Shown here in pieces: positions 24,663 through 33,630 of a DNA stretch of 64,000 bases. The notes beneath the pieces are model-generated. The model searched no databases. It was not told the DNA's origin and saw only the letters and a list, made by a program, of their open reading frames with translations. Within the stretch, counting starts at the first letter, position 1. The number at the start of each line of letters is the position of its first letter. The stretch is from contig NZ_KE386573.1 of assembly GCF_000427685.1 (NCBI RefSeq), positions 1,534,938 through 1,598,937 on the forward strand, read 5' to 3'. The position numbers and the translations under genes are program-made. This stretch comes from Haloplanus natans DSM 17983 (GTDB lineage Archaea; Halobacteriota; Halobacteria; Halobacteriales; Haloferacaceae).

Positions 24663-26278
24663 GGCGTGGCTCCGTCGGTAGCGATGCGTTCGAGGACCCG
24701 TTCCGGATCGGCGTAGTACTCGTTGACCAGCGCGGTGAACTGCCGGTAGTCGGTAATACCGCGGTCCTGAAGCGTGGTCAGGAACTGCCGGCGGTTCCGA
24801 AGCTCTTCGAGGAGCTCCGATCGGGTCCACCCGCGGTCGTCCTGAATCTCGTCGAGGAGGGAGCTGTCCTGTCGTTCGAAAGTGTCGGTGTCGGCGTCCC
24901 ACTTGAACGCGTTCGAGTAGTCGAGTTCGCCCGTCCGCTGGTCGATGTCGCCGACTTCGCTGATGGCGCTGGTGCGGCGCACCCGCTCGCCGTCGAGACG
25001 AGTGAGTCGCTGGATCGAGAGCAAGTCGAGCGACTGGATCATCGCCCGGGGGACGTTGATGGGTTCGTTCTCCAGCCGGTTGATCACCGTCTCGATGCTG
25101 TCGGCGTGCATCGTCGAGAACGTGGTGTGGCCGGTGTTCATCGCCTGAAAGAGCGTCACCGCCTCGTCGCCACGCACCTCGCCGACGATGATGTACTCCG
25201 GCCGGTGGCGGAGCGCCGAGCGCAACAGGTCGTACATGTCGATGTCGGCGCCCTCGTGGAGGCGTTCGCGCGTGACACTGGAGAGCCAGTTGTCGTGGTA
25301 CAGGGAAAGTTCGCGGGTGTCCTCGATGGAGAGTACCTTCGAACGCGGGGGGATGAACATCGACACCGCGTTCATCGAGGTGGTCTTCCCCGAGGCTGTC
25401 CCGCCGGCGAAGATGAGCGACTTGTTGTGCTCGATGGCGAGCCACAGGTACGCCATCTGCTCGACGTTGAACGTACCGTAGTTCAGGAGGTCGATGGGGG
25501 TGAACGGCTCGTCGGCGTACTGGCGGATGGTGAAAGCCGAGCCACGAGGCGTCACTTCCTCGCCAAGCGCGAGTTCGATCCGGGAGCCGTCGGACAGCGT
25601 CGTCCCGATGACGGGGTCGCCGACGCTGATGTGGCGGCCGGACTGCTGGGCCAACCGGACCACGTAGTTGTCGAGTTCGTCCGCGTCCTCGAAGACGACG
25701 TTCGTTTCGATATCCGTGTACTCGTCGTGATAGACGAAGATGGGCAGATCGTAGCCGTCACACGACACGTCCTCGATGTGTGGGTCGTGCATCAGCGGGT
25801 CGATACGGCCGAACCCGCGAAACCCCCGGATCAGGTAGTAGAGGAGCTTGTAGAACGTGTGCATATCCACGTCGACGCCGTACTCCTCCAGGAGGGACTC
25901 GAGTTCCGTCGCGAGCACGGACTCGTCGGCCGGGTCGTCGTCGCGCCGGTAGAGCAAGGGGTCGCGGATATCCTCGAGCACCCGGTTGCGGAGGGTGGCC
26001 TCGAAGTCGTTCAGGTCGGGTTCGACGGCGTGGTACTTGTTCGTACTCTCCGCGATGTCGCGCGTGATGACGACGTAGGCGAATGGAGCGTTCACCCAGT
26101 AGCGGTCGAGTTCGTCGTGGTCGGCCGGAACGTCGAAACTCGCGAGTGGCCCGTCCTCGCCCGGCCGGAACGGACGCACGTCGAGAGTCGACCCTCGGAG
26201 CATCTCGTAGGTCCGGACGAGTCGTCGACGGAGGCCGTCGAACGTCCCGTCGCTTCCCGACGCCGCGTCCTCGGACAT
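24659..26278 (-). CDS. type IV pilus/secretion ATPase (PilB/TadA-like)
   Basis: 539 residues. The N-terminal domain is followed by the secretion-ATPase core: Walker A GGTASGKTT at 292-300, the Asp box SIEDTRELSL, Walker B-region IIVGEVRGDEAV and the His box MNTGHTTFSTMHADS. It powers pilus assembly with the overlapping membrane platform gene. No pilin with a class III signal peptide is seen nearby, so the pair may serve pilins encoded elsewhere. A TATA-like gtttaagtt 30 nt upstream predicts a leaderless mRNA. Confidence 0.93.
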   Translation of the reverse strand: MSEDAASGSDGTFDGLRRRLVRTYEMLRGSTLDVRPFRPGEDGPLASFDVPADHDELDRYWVNAPFAYVVITRDIAESTNKYHAVEPDLNDFEATLRNRVLEDIRDPLLYRRDDDPADESVLATELESLLEEYGVDVDMHTFYKLLYYLIRGFRGFGRIDPLMHDPHIEDVSCDGYDLPIFVYHDEYTDIETNVVFEDADELDNYVVRLAQQSGRHISVGDPVIGTTLSDGSRIELALGEEVTPRGSAFTIRQYADEPFTPIDLLNYGTFNVEQMAYLWLAIEHNKSLIFAGGTASGKTTSMNAVSMFIPPRSKVLSIEDTRELSLYHDNWLSSVTRERLHEGADIDMYDLLRSALRHRPEYIIVGEVRGDEAVTLFQAMNTGHTTFSTMHADSIETVINRLENEPINVPRAMIQSLDLLSIQRLTRLDGERVRRTSAISEVGDIDQRTGELDYSNAFKWDADTDTFERQDSSLLDEIQDDRGWTRSELLEELRNRRQFLTTLQDRGITDYRQFTALVNEYYADPERVLERIATDGATP

Positions 26279-26680
26279 CGTTCGTCGGCGCTATGCGAGG
26301 CGCTAACTTAAACGTGCGCCCGTGGTTAGCGTTCCTGATAACCACAGCTTGAACATTCGGCGTCGGCACGGGCACCGACAACGATACGTTTGTGCCACCG
26401 TCGGCGGACGAGGCTCGCCCCGCGGCCGTCACCACCGATTGTGTTGTACTGGTGTGACAATATCGGTTGCGACGACTGTCCAGGACGATACGGACGGTGA
26501 CGCCGTCGCCGCCGCCGATGGCACACGGAAGCGAGGCGGTCACCGCCCTTCCCCTGCGCAGGGCGTCGCGCGACGGCGTCGCCGGGAGGACCGGCTCCTG
26601 GGCCGGCCGGCTGCGGTCGAAATTGTGAACTGTCCACACAAATATTTTAAGTACGTAGTGCCTACCTCCTACGGATACCA
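26279..26680. other. 402-bp divergent intergenic region
   Basis: No gene is supported with confidence. It carries the pilB promoter (gtttaagtt on the minus strand near 26305) and, at 26643-26654, aatattttaagt for the rightward regulator. On the minus strand a possible 43-codon reading from a TTG near 26457 ends in ECSSCGYQER; one CxxC and a TTG start are too little to call a gene. Confidence 0.5.
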
Positions 26681-27082
26681 ATGCCGGATTCGATGTCCGA
26701 ACAGCTCCAGCGGGATATGGAGTGTGAAGGACTCCTCGAGTGTTTCCACGGGCTCAAGCAACTGGATAAGGCGTGTTTCCGGGCACTCGTCGAGGCGAAC
26801 GAACCGCTGACCGTCGACGAAATCGCCGCCGCGGTCGATCGCGAGCGGTCGACGGCGTACCGCTCCGTCCAGCGGCTGCTCCAGACGGGCTTTATCGGGA
26901 AAGAGCAGGTCAACTACGAGCAGGGCGGCTACTACCACGTCTACTCCCCGACCGATCCCTCGAAGATTGCCGACGACATGCAGCGTATGCTCAACGATTG
27001 GTACGCGAAGATGGGCCAGCTCATCCAGGAGTTCGAGGACAAGTACGACCCCGTCGAGACGAACGCGGCGGCCGAAGGCTGA
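26681..27082 (+). CDS. TrmB-like winged-helix transcriptional regulator
   Basis: 133 residues. A winged helix-turn-helix spans about residues 25-90: 'KACFRALVEANEPLTVDEIAAAVDRERSTAYRSVQRLLQTGFI' (read in short segments), followed by a wing 'YYHVYSPTDPSK' and a C-terminal amphipathic helix (MQRMLNDWYAKMGQLIQEFED) suited to dimerisation. This fits small TrmB-type regulators of haloarchaea. An alternative start is the ATG at 26693. It precedes a TFB gene but with its own promoter and 144 bp between. Confidence 0.8.
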   Translation: MPDSMSEQLQRDMECEGLLECFHGLKQLDKACFRALVEANEPLTVDEIAAAVDRERSTAYRSVQRLLQTGFIGKEQVNYEQGGYYHVYSPTDPSKIADDMQRMLNDWYAKMGQLIQEFEDKYDPVETNAAAEG

Positions 27083-27195
27083 CGCGAACGGGACCGGTGA
27101 CCCGGCCGTGCCGACGGTCGACGATCCTCTCGTTTCTCCAATAGTTACCGGACGGCGGCGACCTTGATGGTTTTTCGACACCGATTAGCCAAAGG

Positions 27196-27203
27196 TTTAA
27201 ATA
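27196..27203 (+). promoter_or_regulatory. TATA box of the first TFB gene
   Basis: tttaaata, with BRE-like aaagg upstream, is centred about 27 nt before the ATG at 27227. This indicates a leaderless mRNA and argues against the upstream in-frame start at 27164. Confidence 0.65.
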
Positions 27204-27226
27204 AGAGGTTCGCCACGACACTTATA

Positions 27227-28180
27227 ATGGAACGTCCGAGCCGCCAACGCCAGCGGAGCCAGGAAACGGAACAGGAAGCGGACGAATCCGTCGACTGCCC
27301 CGAGTGCGGGTCAGACAACATCGTCACGGACGCCGACCAGGGTGAACTCGTCTGTGACGACTGCGGACTGGTCATCGACGAACGCCAGATCGATCGCGGG
27401 CCGGAGTGGCGGGCGTTCAACCACTCCGAGCGACAGAGCAAGTCCCGCGTCGGCGCGCCGATCACCGAGACGATGCACGACCGCGGGTTGACGACGACCA
27501 TCGACTGGAAGGACAAGGACGCCTACGGCCGGTCGCTCTCCTCCGAGAAACGCTCGCAGATGCACCGCCTGCGGAAGTGGCAAGAGCGGATTCGGACGAA
27601 GGACGCGGGCGAGCGCAACCTGCAGTTCGCGTTGAGCGAAATCGACCGGATGGCCTCCGCGCTGGGCGTTCCCCGTTCGGTGCGGGAGGTGGCGTCCGTG
27701 ATCTATCGGCGCGCGCTCAACGAGGACCTGATCCGCGGGCGGTCCATCGAGGGCGTCGCCACCGCCGCCCTCTACGCCGCCTGCCGCAAGGAGGGCATCC
27801 CCCGATCGCTAGAAGAGATATCCGAGGTCTCACGCGTCGAACGCAAGGAGATCGGTCGCACCTACCGTTACATCTCCCAGGAACTCGGACTGGAGATGAA
27901 GCCCGTCGATCCGAAAAAGTACGTTCCGCGCTTCTGTTCCGAACTCGACCTGACCGAGGAAGTGCAGGCGAAAGCCAACGAAATCATCGAGGAGACCGCG
28001 GAGAAGGGTCTGCTCTCGGGCAAGTCGCCGACGGGGTACGCGGCCGCCGCCATCTACGCCGCCTCCCTGCTCTGTAACGAAAAGAAGACTCAGCGCGAGG
28101 TGGCCGACGTGGCCCAGGTGACCGAAGTCACCATCCGGAATCGGTATCAAGAACAGATCGAGGCGATGGGCTTTCGCTAG
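27227..28180 (+). CDS. tfb: transcription initiation factor B (TFB), copy 1
   Basis: 317 residues. The N-terminal zinc ribbon has CPEC (Cys24/Cys27) and CDDC, followed by the B-finger/linker segment [15 protein letters not shown]. Two cyclin folds follow (about 125-210 and 220-310), ending with [21 protein letters not shown] bridges TBP-bound promoters and RNA polymerase. A second, clearly different TFB lies at 61278-62258, consistent with the expanded TFB sets of haloarchaea. The convergent membrane protein gene overlaps its end by four bases. Confidence 0.95.
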   Translation: MERPSRQRQRSQETEQEADESVDCPECGSDNIVTDADQGELVCDDCGLVIDERQIDRGPEWRAFNHSERQSKSRVGAPITETMHDRGLTTTIDWKDKDAYGRSLSSEKRSQMHRLRKWQERIRTKDAGERNLQFALSEIDRMASALGVPRSVREVASVIYRRALNEDLIRGRSIEGVATAALYAACRKEGIPRSLEEISEVSRVERKEIGRTYRYISQELGLEMKPVDPKKYVPRFCSELDLTEEVQAKANEIIEETAEKGLLSGKSPTGYAAAAIYAASLLCNEKKTQREVADVAQVTEVTIRNRYQEQIEAMGFR

Positions 28181-29847
28181 CGGACGAAGACGACGACTTC
28201 TCGGTTCCAGAGCGACAGGCGGTACGTGCTCGACTCGTACCCGTTTAGCCTCGCCGCCAGCGCGGACCGCTGGCTCGCGTCCGCGACGATCACCGGCGGG
28301 CGCGACGCCAGGTTCGACAGTTCGGCCTCGCCCCGGACGCCGTCCGTCTCCGCGCCCATCCGCTCCAGATACCACGGCAACGGGAGGCGGTTGCCCCACG
28401 TGTCGCTCACGGGCGGTCGGGCCGGCGTGTCGTCGTAGGTCGGCACGAACGCCGGACCGTAGAAGAGCACGTCGACGCCGTCGTTACCGTCGATGGCCGC
28501 GGCCACGTCGGAAACGAACGGGTCGAGGTCGTCACCCGGTTGCGCGTGGTGGACGAGCGGATTTTCGGGCGTCGTCGGGCCGTAGGCCGTCCCCATCACC
28601 GCGACGCCGAGTTGGCCGCCGACCGCGAGCGCGACCAGAACCGCGACGGCGACGCCAACCGCGTCGTCGCGCGCGAGCGACCGCGACGCGTAGCGAGCGA
28701 GGAGTCCGAGCGCCGCGGCCGCGGGCACGACGGCCGGCGCGACGGTGTGGACGGTCAGCCACGCCGCGCTCTCCTCCGTGATCATCGGAACGACGAGCAG
28801 TGACGCCCCCGCCCAGTAGGCGTGGAAGGCGATCACCGGCCGCGTCGGTCCCCGGCCGTATCGGTCGGCGAGGAAGCCGACCGCCGCCAGTCCGACGACG
28901 ACGGCCGACGCCGCCAGTAGCGTCTCCGCGTGTGCGCTCAGGTAGGGAAGCAGTTGATGTTCGCCGCCCTGTCGACGGCCGACGACGCGCACGCCGTAGA
29001 ACGCCCGCGCCGCGCCGAGAAACGCCGTCTCGACCGTCGCGACCGACGGGCGGATCGAGCCATCGACACGCGGAGCGTAAAAAAACAGGTGGCCGACGAG
29101 GAAGACGCTGACGGCGCCGAGCGCGGAGCGGGCGGTCCCGCGGAGGCGGTCGATCGCCGCGTCGATGTGGCCCCGGGCGTCGCGCCCCGTGCCGACGAGG
29201 CGTCGCTGATCGACGGTGAGCGCGGCCGCGATCAGCCAGCAGACGAGGTAGCCGACGGCGAAAGCCGACGTGGCAACCGCGCAGGCGAGCGCCGCCGCGC
29301 CGAGATAGCGGTACGGACGGGCGCCGGCCTCGGTGTCGGCATCCAGCACGCGGCGCCCACACCCGACGACGACGAGGCCGAAAACCGCGAGCGGCAGGTC
29401 GCCCCGCAGGAAGCGGCCGTAGTAGAGAAGTACGGGGCTGACGGCGAGGAGGCCGGCCATCGCGACCGTCTCGGCGTCGGTCAGACCGAAGCGGGGCGGC
29501 GCCGCATCGGCCGGTTCCCGGCGACGGAACAGCAGGGCGACGAGCGGCGAGAGTCCTCCGACGACGGCGACGACGCCGCGGGCCGTCGCGTCCGTCGCGC
29601 CGACGACGCCGAGGACTGACCGCTCGACGACATAGAGGAAGGGGCCGCCGGCGATGGGGCGGTACTCGAAAGTTCCGGTGTCGAGGAATCGGAGGCTCCA
29701 GTAGCCGACGCGGGCCTCGTCCCAGTGGAAGGGGCGGTCGCCGAGGCCGACGAGGCGGGCAGCCAGGGCGAGGAGGGTGACGACGACGACGGCGAGCGTG
29801 ACGAGGGTCGGTCGCCGGAGGCCGTCGGACGAATCGGCCGCGGACAT
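28177..29847 (-). CDS. TIGR03663/Agl23-like multi-pass membrane protein
   Basis: 556 residues, about 11-12 hydrophobic helices. The N-terminal helix is followed by '[20 protein letters not shown]', the acidic first-loop motif shared with PMT/ArnT-type glycosyltransferases (GT-C fold) and with the haloarchaeal 'flippase activity-associated' family. A C-terminal soluble domain (about 440-556) is extracellular. Likely acts on lipid-linked sugars in the N-glycosylation/S-layer pathway; inference. The ATG at 29847 is selected, upstream sequence being the antisense of the mutase gene. Confidence 0.8.
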   Translation of the reverse strand: MSAADSSDGLRRPTLVTLAVVVVTLLALAARLVGLGDRPFHWDEARVGYWSLRFLDTGTFEYRPIAGGPFLYVVERSVLGVVGATDATARGVVAVVGGLSPLVALLFRRREPADAAPPRFGLTDAETVAMAGLLAVSPVLLYYGRFLRGDLPLAVFGLVVVGCGRRVLDADTEAGARPYRYLGAAALACAVATSAFAVGYLVCWLIAAALTVDQRRLVGTGRDARGHIDAAIDRLRGTARSALGAVSVFLVGHLFFYAPRVDGSIRPSVATVETAFLGAARAFYGVRVVGRRQGGEHQLLPYLSAHAETLLAASAVVVGLAAVGFLADRYGRGPTRPVIAFHAYWAGASLLVVPMITEESAAWLTVHTVAPAVVPAAAALGLLARYASRSLARDDAVGVAVAVLVALAVGGQLGVAVMGTAYGPTTPENPLVHHAQPGDDLDPFVSDVAAAIDGNDGVDVLFYGPAFVPTYDDTPARPPVSDTWGNRLPLPWYLERMGAETDGVRGEAELSNLASRPPVIVADASQRSALAARLNGYESSTYRLSLWNREVVVFVR

Positions 29848-29929
29848 ATCGGTCCATCCCCCGGTGTCCCGGTGAAACTTTCGATACCGCCACCGACCGA
29901 TACAAACCGCTGGGGGTCGGAGCACCGGT

Positions 29930-31303
29930 ATGGATCTCTTCGGGACTGCGGGGGTTCGTGGCGACGTACGGACGGCGGTGACGCCCGAACTCGCGGTGGC
30001 AGTGGGGCGAGCGGTCGCCCGCGACGCCGTGGACCGGGCATCGGCGACGCCGCGGGACGGGGTGGTGGTCGGCCGCGACGGTCGGACGACCGGCGGGGCG
30101 CTCGCCGCCGCCGTCGAGGCGGGCGCTCGCTCCGGCGGGGCGTCGGTCCGCCGTCTCGGCGTCGTCCCCACGCCCGCGCTCGCTTTCGCCTCCCGCGGGC
30201 GCCACGGCGTGATGCTCACCGCCTCGCACAATCCGCCGGGCGACAACGGCATCAAATGCTTCGTCGACGGCGTGGAGTACGACCGAGCGGCGGAGGCGGC
30301 AGTCGAACGGCGCGTCGACGCCGACACCCCACCCGTCGACTGGGACGCGTGGGGCGGGCGTCGGGACGAATCGGTACTCGACGCCTATCGCGCGGCCGTC
30401 GTCGACTACGCCCGCGGGTTCGGCGCCCCCCTCGACGGCCTCGCCGTCGCCGTCGACTGCGGCAACGGGGTGGGGGCGCTCGCGACGCCGACGGTCCTCC
30501 GCGAACTCGGCGCGTCGGTCGAGACGCTGGAGGGAAACGTCGACGGGCACTTCCCCGGCCGCGAGAGCAAGCCGACGCCCGAATCGCTCACCGCGCTCCG
30601 CCGGTTCGTCGCCGACGGCGACGCCGCCCTCGGGATCGGACACGACGGCGACGCCGACCGCATCGTGATCGTCGACGGCGACGGCGAGGTGATCCACGAG
30701 GACACCGTCCTCGCGGTCCTCGCCGAGCGCTACGTTCGCGCGAGCGACGCCGCCGACCCGGTGGTCGTGACGACGCCGAACGCCTCCGCGCGGATCGACG
30801 AACGCGTCGCCGCGGCCGGCGGGCGGGTCGAACGCGTCCGCCTCGGCGCTCTCCACGAGGGAGTGGCTCGCGTCCGCGACGGCGCGGGGACCGTCGTCTT
30901 CGCGGCCGAACCGTGGAAACACCTCCACCCCGCCTTCGGCGGGTGGATCGACGCCGTCGTCAGCGCGGCCGTCTTCGCCCGCCACGTCGCTAGCGAGGGG
31001 CTCGACGGTCTGTGTGATCCCGTTACGGAACGGCCCTATCGGAAGGTGAGCGTCCCCTGCCCCGACGACGCGAAAACCGGGGCGATGGAGCGACTGACGA
31101 CGACGCTTCCCGAGGCGTTCCCGGACGCGAGTGTCGACACCGACCACGGCGTTCGCCTCGAACGCCCCGACGGCTCGTGGCTCCTCGTCCGTCCGAGCGG
31201 CACCGAACCCTACGTCCGCCTCTACGCCGAGAGCGGGGACGTGGACGCCCTGGTGGCGACGGCCCGAACGGTCATCGAACGGGCGGTCGAGGCGGCGGAC
31301 TGA
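29930..31303 (+). CDS. glmM: phosphohexomutase (phosphoglucosamine/phosphomannomutase type)
   Basis: 457 residues, the alpha-D-phosphohexomutase fold. Start MDLFGTAGVRG; catalytic phosphoserine Ser99 in TASHNPPGDNG; metal loop GHDGDADRIVI (about 240-250); sugar loop and terminal phosphate-binding RPSGTEPYVRLYAES. It interconverts hexose 1- and 6-phosphates for UDP-sugar supply. The glucosamine versus mannose preference cannot be read from sequence alone. It diverges from the Agl23-like gene, which fits a glycan link. A cgatacaaac box 27 nt upstream suggests a leaderless mRNA. Confidence 0.88.
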   Translation: MDLFGTAGVRGDVRTAVTPELAVAVGRAVARDAVDRASATPRDGVVVGRDGRTTGGALAAAVEAGARSGGASVRRLGVVPTPALAFASRGRHGVMLTASHNPPGDNGIKCFVDGVEYDRAAEAAVERRVDADTPPVDWDAWGGRRDESVLDAYRAAVVDYARGFGAPLDGLAVAVDCGNGVGALATPTVLRELGASVETLEGNVDGHFPGRESKPTPESLTALRRFVADGDAALGIGHDGDADRIVIVDGDGEVIHEDTVLAVLAERYVRASDAADPVVVTTPNASARIDERVAAAGGRVERVRLGALHEGVARVRDGAGTVVFAAEPWKHLHPAFGGWIDAVVSAAVFARHVASEGLDGLCDPVTERPYRKVSVPCPDDAKTGAMERLTTTLPEAFPDASVDTDHGVRLERPDGSWLLVRPSGTEPYVRLYAESGDVDALVATARTVIERAVEAAD

Positions 31304-31395
31304 CGGTGCGTACACCGACCGCTTCGACTTCCGTCGTCGCGTTCCCGACGAAACGGGGATAAAGAGTTTTCCCACCGCGGGAGCGACACCAATCA

Positions 31396-32763
31396 ATGAC
31401 CACCCACGAGTGCGATGTCGTCGTCGTCGGGGCGGGCACCGCCGGGTGTTACGCCGCGGCCAGCGCCGCCCGCGCCGGCCTCGATGTCGTCGTCGTCGAG
31501 CGGAAAGACGAGGCGGAGGCGGGCCACATCGCGTGTGGCGACGCGCTGAAGGGCGCGAACACGTTCCCGGACGCCATCCCGAAATCGAAAATCGAGGACT
31601 CCTTTACCAACACCGGAGTCGACCACGGCCGGTTCGAACTCCCACAGCACGATACGGTGCTCGACATTCCCGTGCCCGGCGAACTCGCCGTCATCGACCG
31701 CCACGCGTTCGGCCGGCGCATCATCGAGGGTGCGGCGGACGCGGGCGCCGACTTCCACTACGACACCGTCGTGCAGGACGTGTTGCAGGACGGCGCCCGC
31801 GTCACCGGCGTCCGCGGGGTTCGAAACGGTGACCCCGTCACCTACGACGCCGACGTGACCGTCGACGCCGCCGGCGCCCTCTCGATCCTGCAGGATAAGA
31901 CCGACTTCGACGACACCACCTTCGACACCAACGTCTCCTACTCCCAGTTCTGTTCCGCGTACCGCGAAATCGTCGAGGTGCCCGAGGCAGTCGAGTGGGA
32001 CGACGCTCTCGTCTTCAAGCCCACCCAGCGCGCCGCCGGCTACCTCTGGTATTTCCCGCGGACCAGCACCACGATCAACGCCGGTCTCGGCTTCCAGATG
32101 ACCGAGGAGCCGATGAAACTGGTCGACGACTTACGGCGTGACCTCCAGCGCCGCCCCGAGTTTCAGGGGGCCGAGGTCACGGACAAACTCGGCGCCGCGC
32201 TCCCGACTCGCCGCCCGTACGACTCGGCCGTCGCGCCGGGGTTCGTCGCCGTCGGCGACGCCGCCGGCCACGTCAACCCCACGACCGGGGGCGGTATCGC
32301 GGGCGCCGCCTACGCCGGCACCTACGCCGCCGAGGCCATCGTCGACGCCCTCGGGGACGGCGGCCCCACCGAGGCCGCGCTCTGGGAGTACAACGAGCGC
32401 GTCATGGACCACTTCGGCGGCCGCTACGCCGGCCTCGACGTGTACAACGTCCTTTCGACCGCGGTCGACGTCGACGACTTGATGGGCCTTCTGGCATCGC
32501 TCCCCGGCGAGAAACTCGCTGAGGCCCTGTATTCGGGATCGACCTCGATGAGCCTCGGTCTGAAGCTCAAAAGCGCAATCAAGAGCTTCGGTTACTGGGG
32601 GACCATCCTCGATTTCTACCGGACCAAGCAACTCGCCGAAGAGCTGATCGGGCGGTACGAGGCGTATCCGTCCTCGCCGTCCGGCCTCGACGTGTGGCAA
32701 GCCGAGCGCGACGGCCTGATGGAGCGGGTGTACGAGACGACTGGCGCGGAGCCGAAGTACTGA
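31396..32763 (+). CDS. geranylgeranyl reductase family flavoprotein
   Basis: 455 residues. FAD Rossmann motif CDVVVVGAGTAGCYAAASAARAG at the start (split), conserved CGDALKG, mid-protein 'YLWYFPRTSTTINAGLGFQ' (PxxxW/YxFP-type substrate motif) and GDAAGHVNPTTGGGI (about 292-306). The family saturates geranylgeranyl chains of archaeal diether lipids or of menaquinone. A longer C-terminal domain (about 370-455) is normal for digeranylgeranylglycerophospholipid reductases. Confidence 0.9.
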   Translation: MTTHECDVVVVGAGTAGCYAAASAARAGLDVVVVERKDEAEAGHIACGDALKGANTFPDAIPKSKIEDSFTNTGVDHGRFELPQHDTVLDIPVPGELAVIDRHAFGRRIIEGAADAGADFHYDTVVQDVLQDGARVTGVRGVRNGDPVTYDADVTVDAAGALSILQDKTDFDDTTFDTNVSYSQFCSAYREIVEVPEAVEWDDALVFKPTQRAAGYLWYFPRTSTTINAGLGFQMTEEPMKLVDDLRRDLQRRPEFQGAEVTDKLGAALPTRRPYDSAVAPGFVAVGDAAGHVNPTTGGGIAGAAYAGTYAAEAIVDALGDGGPTEAALWEYNERVMDHFGGRYAGLDVYNVLSTAVDVDDLMGLLASLPGEKLAEALYSGSTSMSLGLKLKSAIKSFGYWGTILDFYRTKQLAEELIGRYEAYPSSPSGLDVWQAERDGLMERVYETTGAEPKY

Positions 32764-32805
32764 CCGACGGCGCATCGCCGTCATCGAACGCGCCGGGCGG
32801 GTCGG

Positions 32806-33240
32806 TCACTCCGGGTGGTATGGATCGGTCGCGGTATCGAGGCGGTAGATGTCCTCGGCAACGTCGAAGTCGTCGTCGAACGCGTAGAGGTAGCCGAGTC
32901 CTTCGGTCCGCATGTAGGCGACGATGCAGGCATCGACGAAGGAGAGCGGCCCGTACTGCCGGAAGAGCGCTTTTCCCGTAGCGAAGGCATCCCCAGTTAG
33001 GGAGTCGATGTGGAACCGAGCGTTCTCCTCGATTCGGTCGAGGAAATCGGTCGCGGCAGCGTGGCTTGCGTGAGCCGTCAACCCGTTCAGTGTCTCCGCG
33101 AGGACGTGATCGAGGATCACCCCCTCTGGGAGGTCGGCAGTATCGATGCCCCGGAGAATCGGGAACGCGTCGTCGTGTGCACCGTTGCGACGATACGCCG
33201 CTGCAAAGAGGACCGTCGTATCGACGAGTGCCCGCGGCAT
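32806..33240 (-). CDS. vapC: PIN-domain toxin (VapC-like)
   Basis: 144 residues. PIN-fold acidic residues are in place: LVDTTVLFAA (Asp7), the mid Glu of HVLAETLNGL, SFVDACIVAYM and the last FDDDFD. VapC toxins are Mg-dependent RNases that cleave tRNA or rRNA loops. The gene follows the AbrB-type antitoxin with no intergenic base between stop and start. Confidence 0.9.
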   Translation of the reverse strand: MPRALVDTTVLFAAAYRRNGAHDDAFPILRGIDTADLPEGVILDHVLAETLNGLTAHASHAAATDFLDRIEENARFHIDSLTGDAFATGKALFRQYGPLSFVDACIVAYMRTEGLGYLYAFDDDFDVAEDIYRLDTATDPYHPE

Positions 33241-33492
33241 CTATTCGACGTCTACGCCCCACGCGTCGTGCTCGGCCGTGACCGCCGTTTCTCGATCACC
33301 GTCGTAGCCGTCGAACTCGTCGAACGTGTCGCGACGCTGTTGGACGACGTGGACGCGGATCGTTCCGTCGTCCTCGATGCGCCAGCGGAGTTTGTCGCCG
33401 TCGTCGATATCGAGCTCTCGGCGGATGTGAGCGGGAATATTCGCCTGATTTCCCGACACTTTGCTCTCGGAGTCGACGCGCTCACTACTCAC
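33241..33492 (-). CDS. vapB: AbrB/MazE-type antitoxin (VapB-like)
   Basis: 83 residues from a GTG at 33492. The swapped-hairpin AbrB domain is at about 8-45: SKVSGNQANIPAHIRRELDI, then GDKLRWRIEDDG; the acidic C-terminal tail (about 55-83) would wrap the toxin. A TATA-like aatttat at 33517-33523, about 28 nt upstream of the GTG, supports this start and a leaderless message. Confidence 0.88.
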   Translation of the reverse strand: MSSERVDSESKVSGNQANIPAHIRRELDIDDGDKLRWRIEDDGTIRVHVVQQRRDTFDEFDGYDGDRETAVTAEHDAWGVDVE

Positions 33493-33524
33493 ACTCGGCA
33501 GTACACGACCGTCCCTGATAAATT

Positions 33525-33544
33525 GTAGTGTGAGCGCACACTAC
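33525..33544. promoter_or_regulatory. probable VapB operator
   Basis: gtagtgtg-agcg-cacactac, an exact 8-bp inverted repeat directly upstream of the TATA-like element of vapBC, overlapping where the BRE should be. This suits autorepression by the AbrB-type antitoxin. Confidence 0.6.
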
Positions 33545-33630
33545 TCTGGCTGGCGTGGTGCACACTCCGATCGATTCGGCGCGCCGTTGGTCCCGACTCA
33601 CGACGACTCCGAGGGCGTCGACGGCCCGTC

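Noticed and set aside
22608-24716. 702-codon plus-strand ORF
   Set aside because: Mirror of the pilus platform gene; the minus strand encodes recognisable T2SF helices.
26326-26457. Possible 43-codon minus-strand ORF ending in a CxxC knuckle
   Set aside because: Needs a TTG start, has one CxxC only and overlaps the likely pilB promoter.
28532-31396. 954-codon minus-strand ORF
   Set aside because: Spans antisense of the phosphohexomutase and a wrong frame of the Agl23-like gene.
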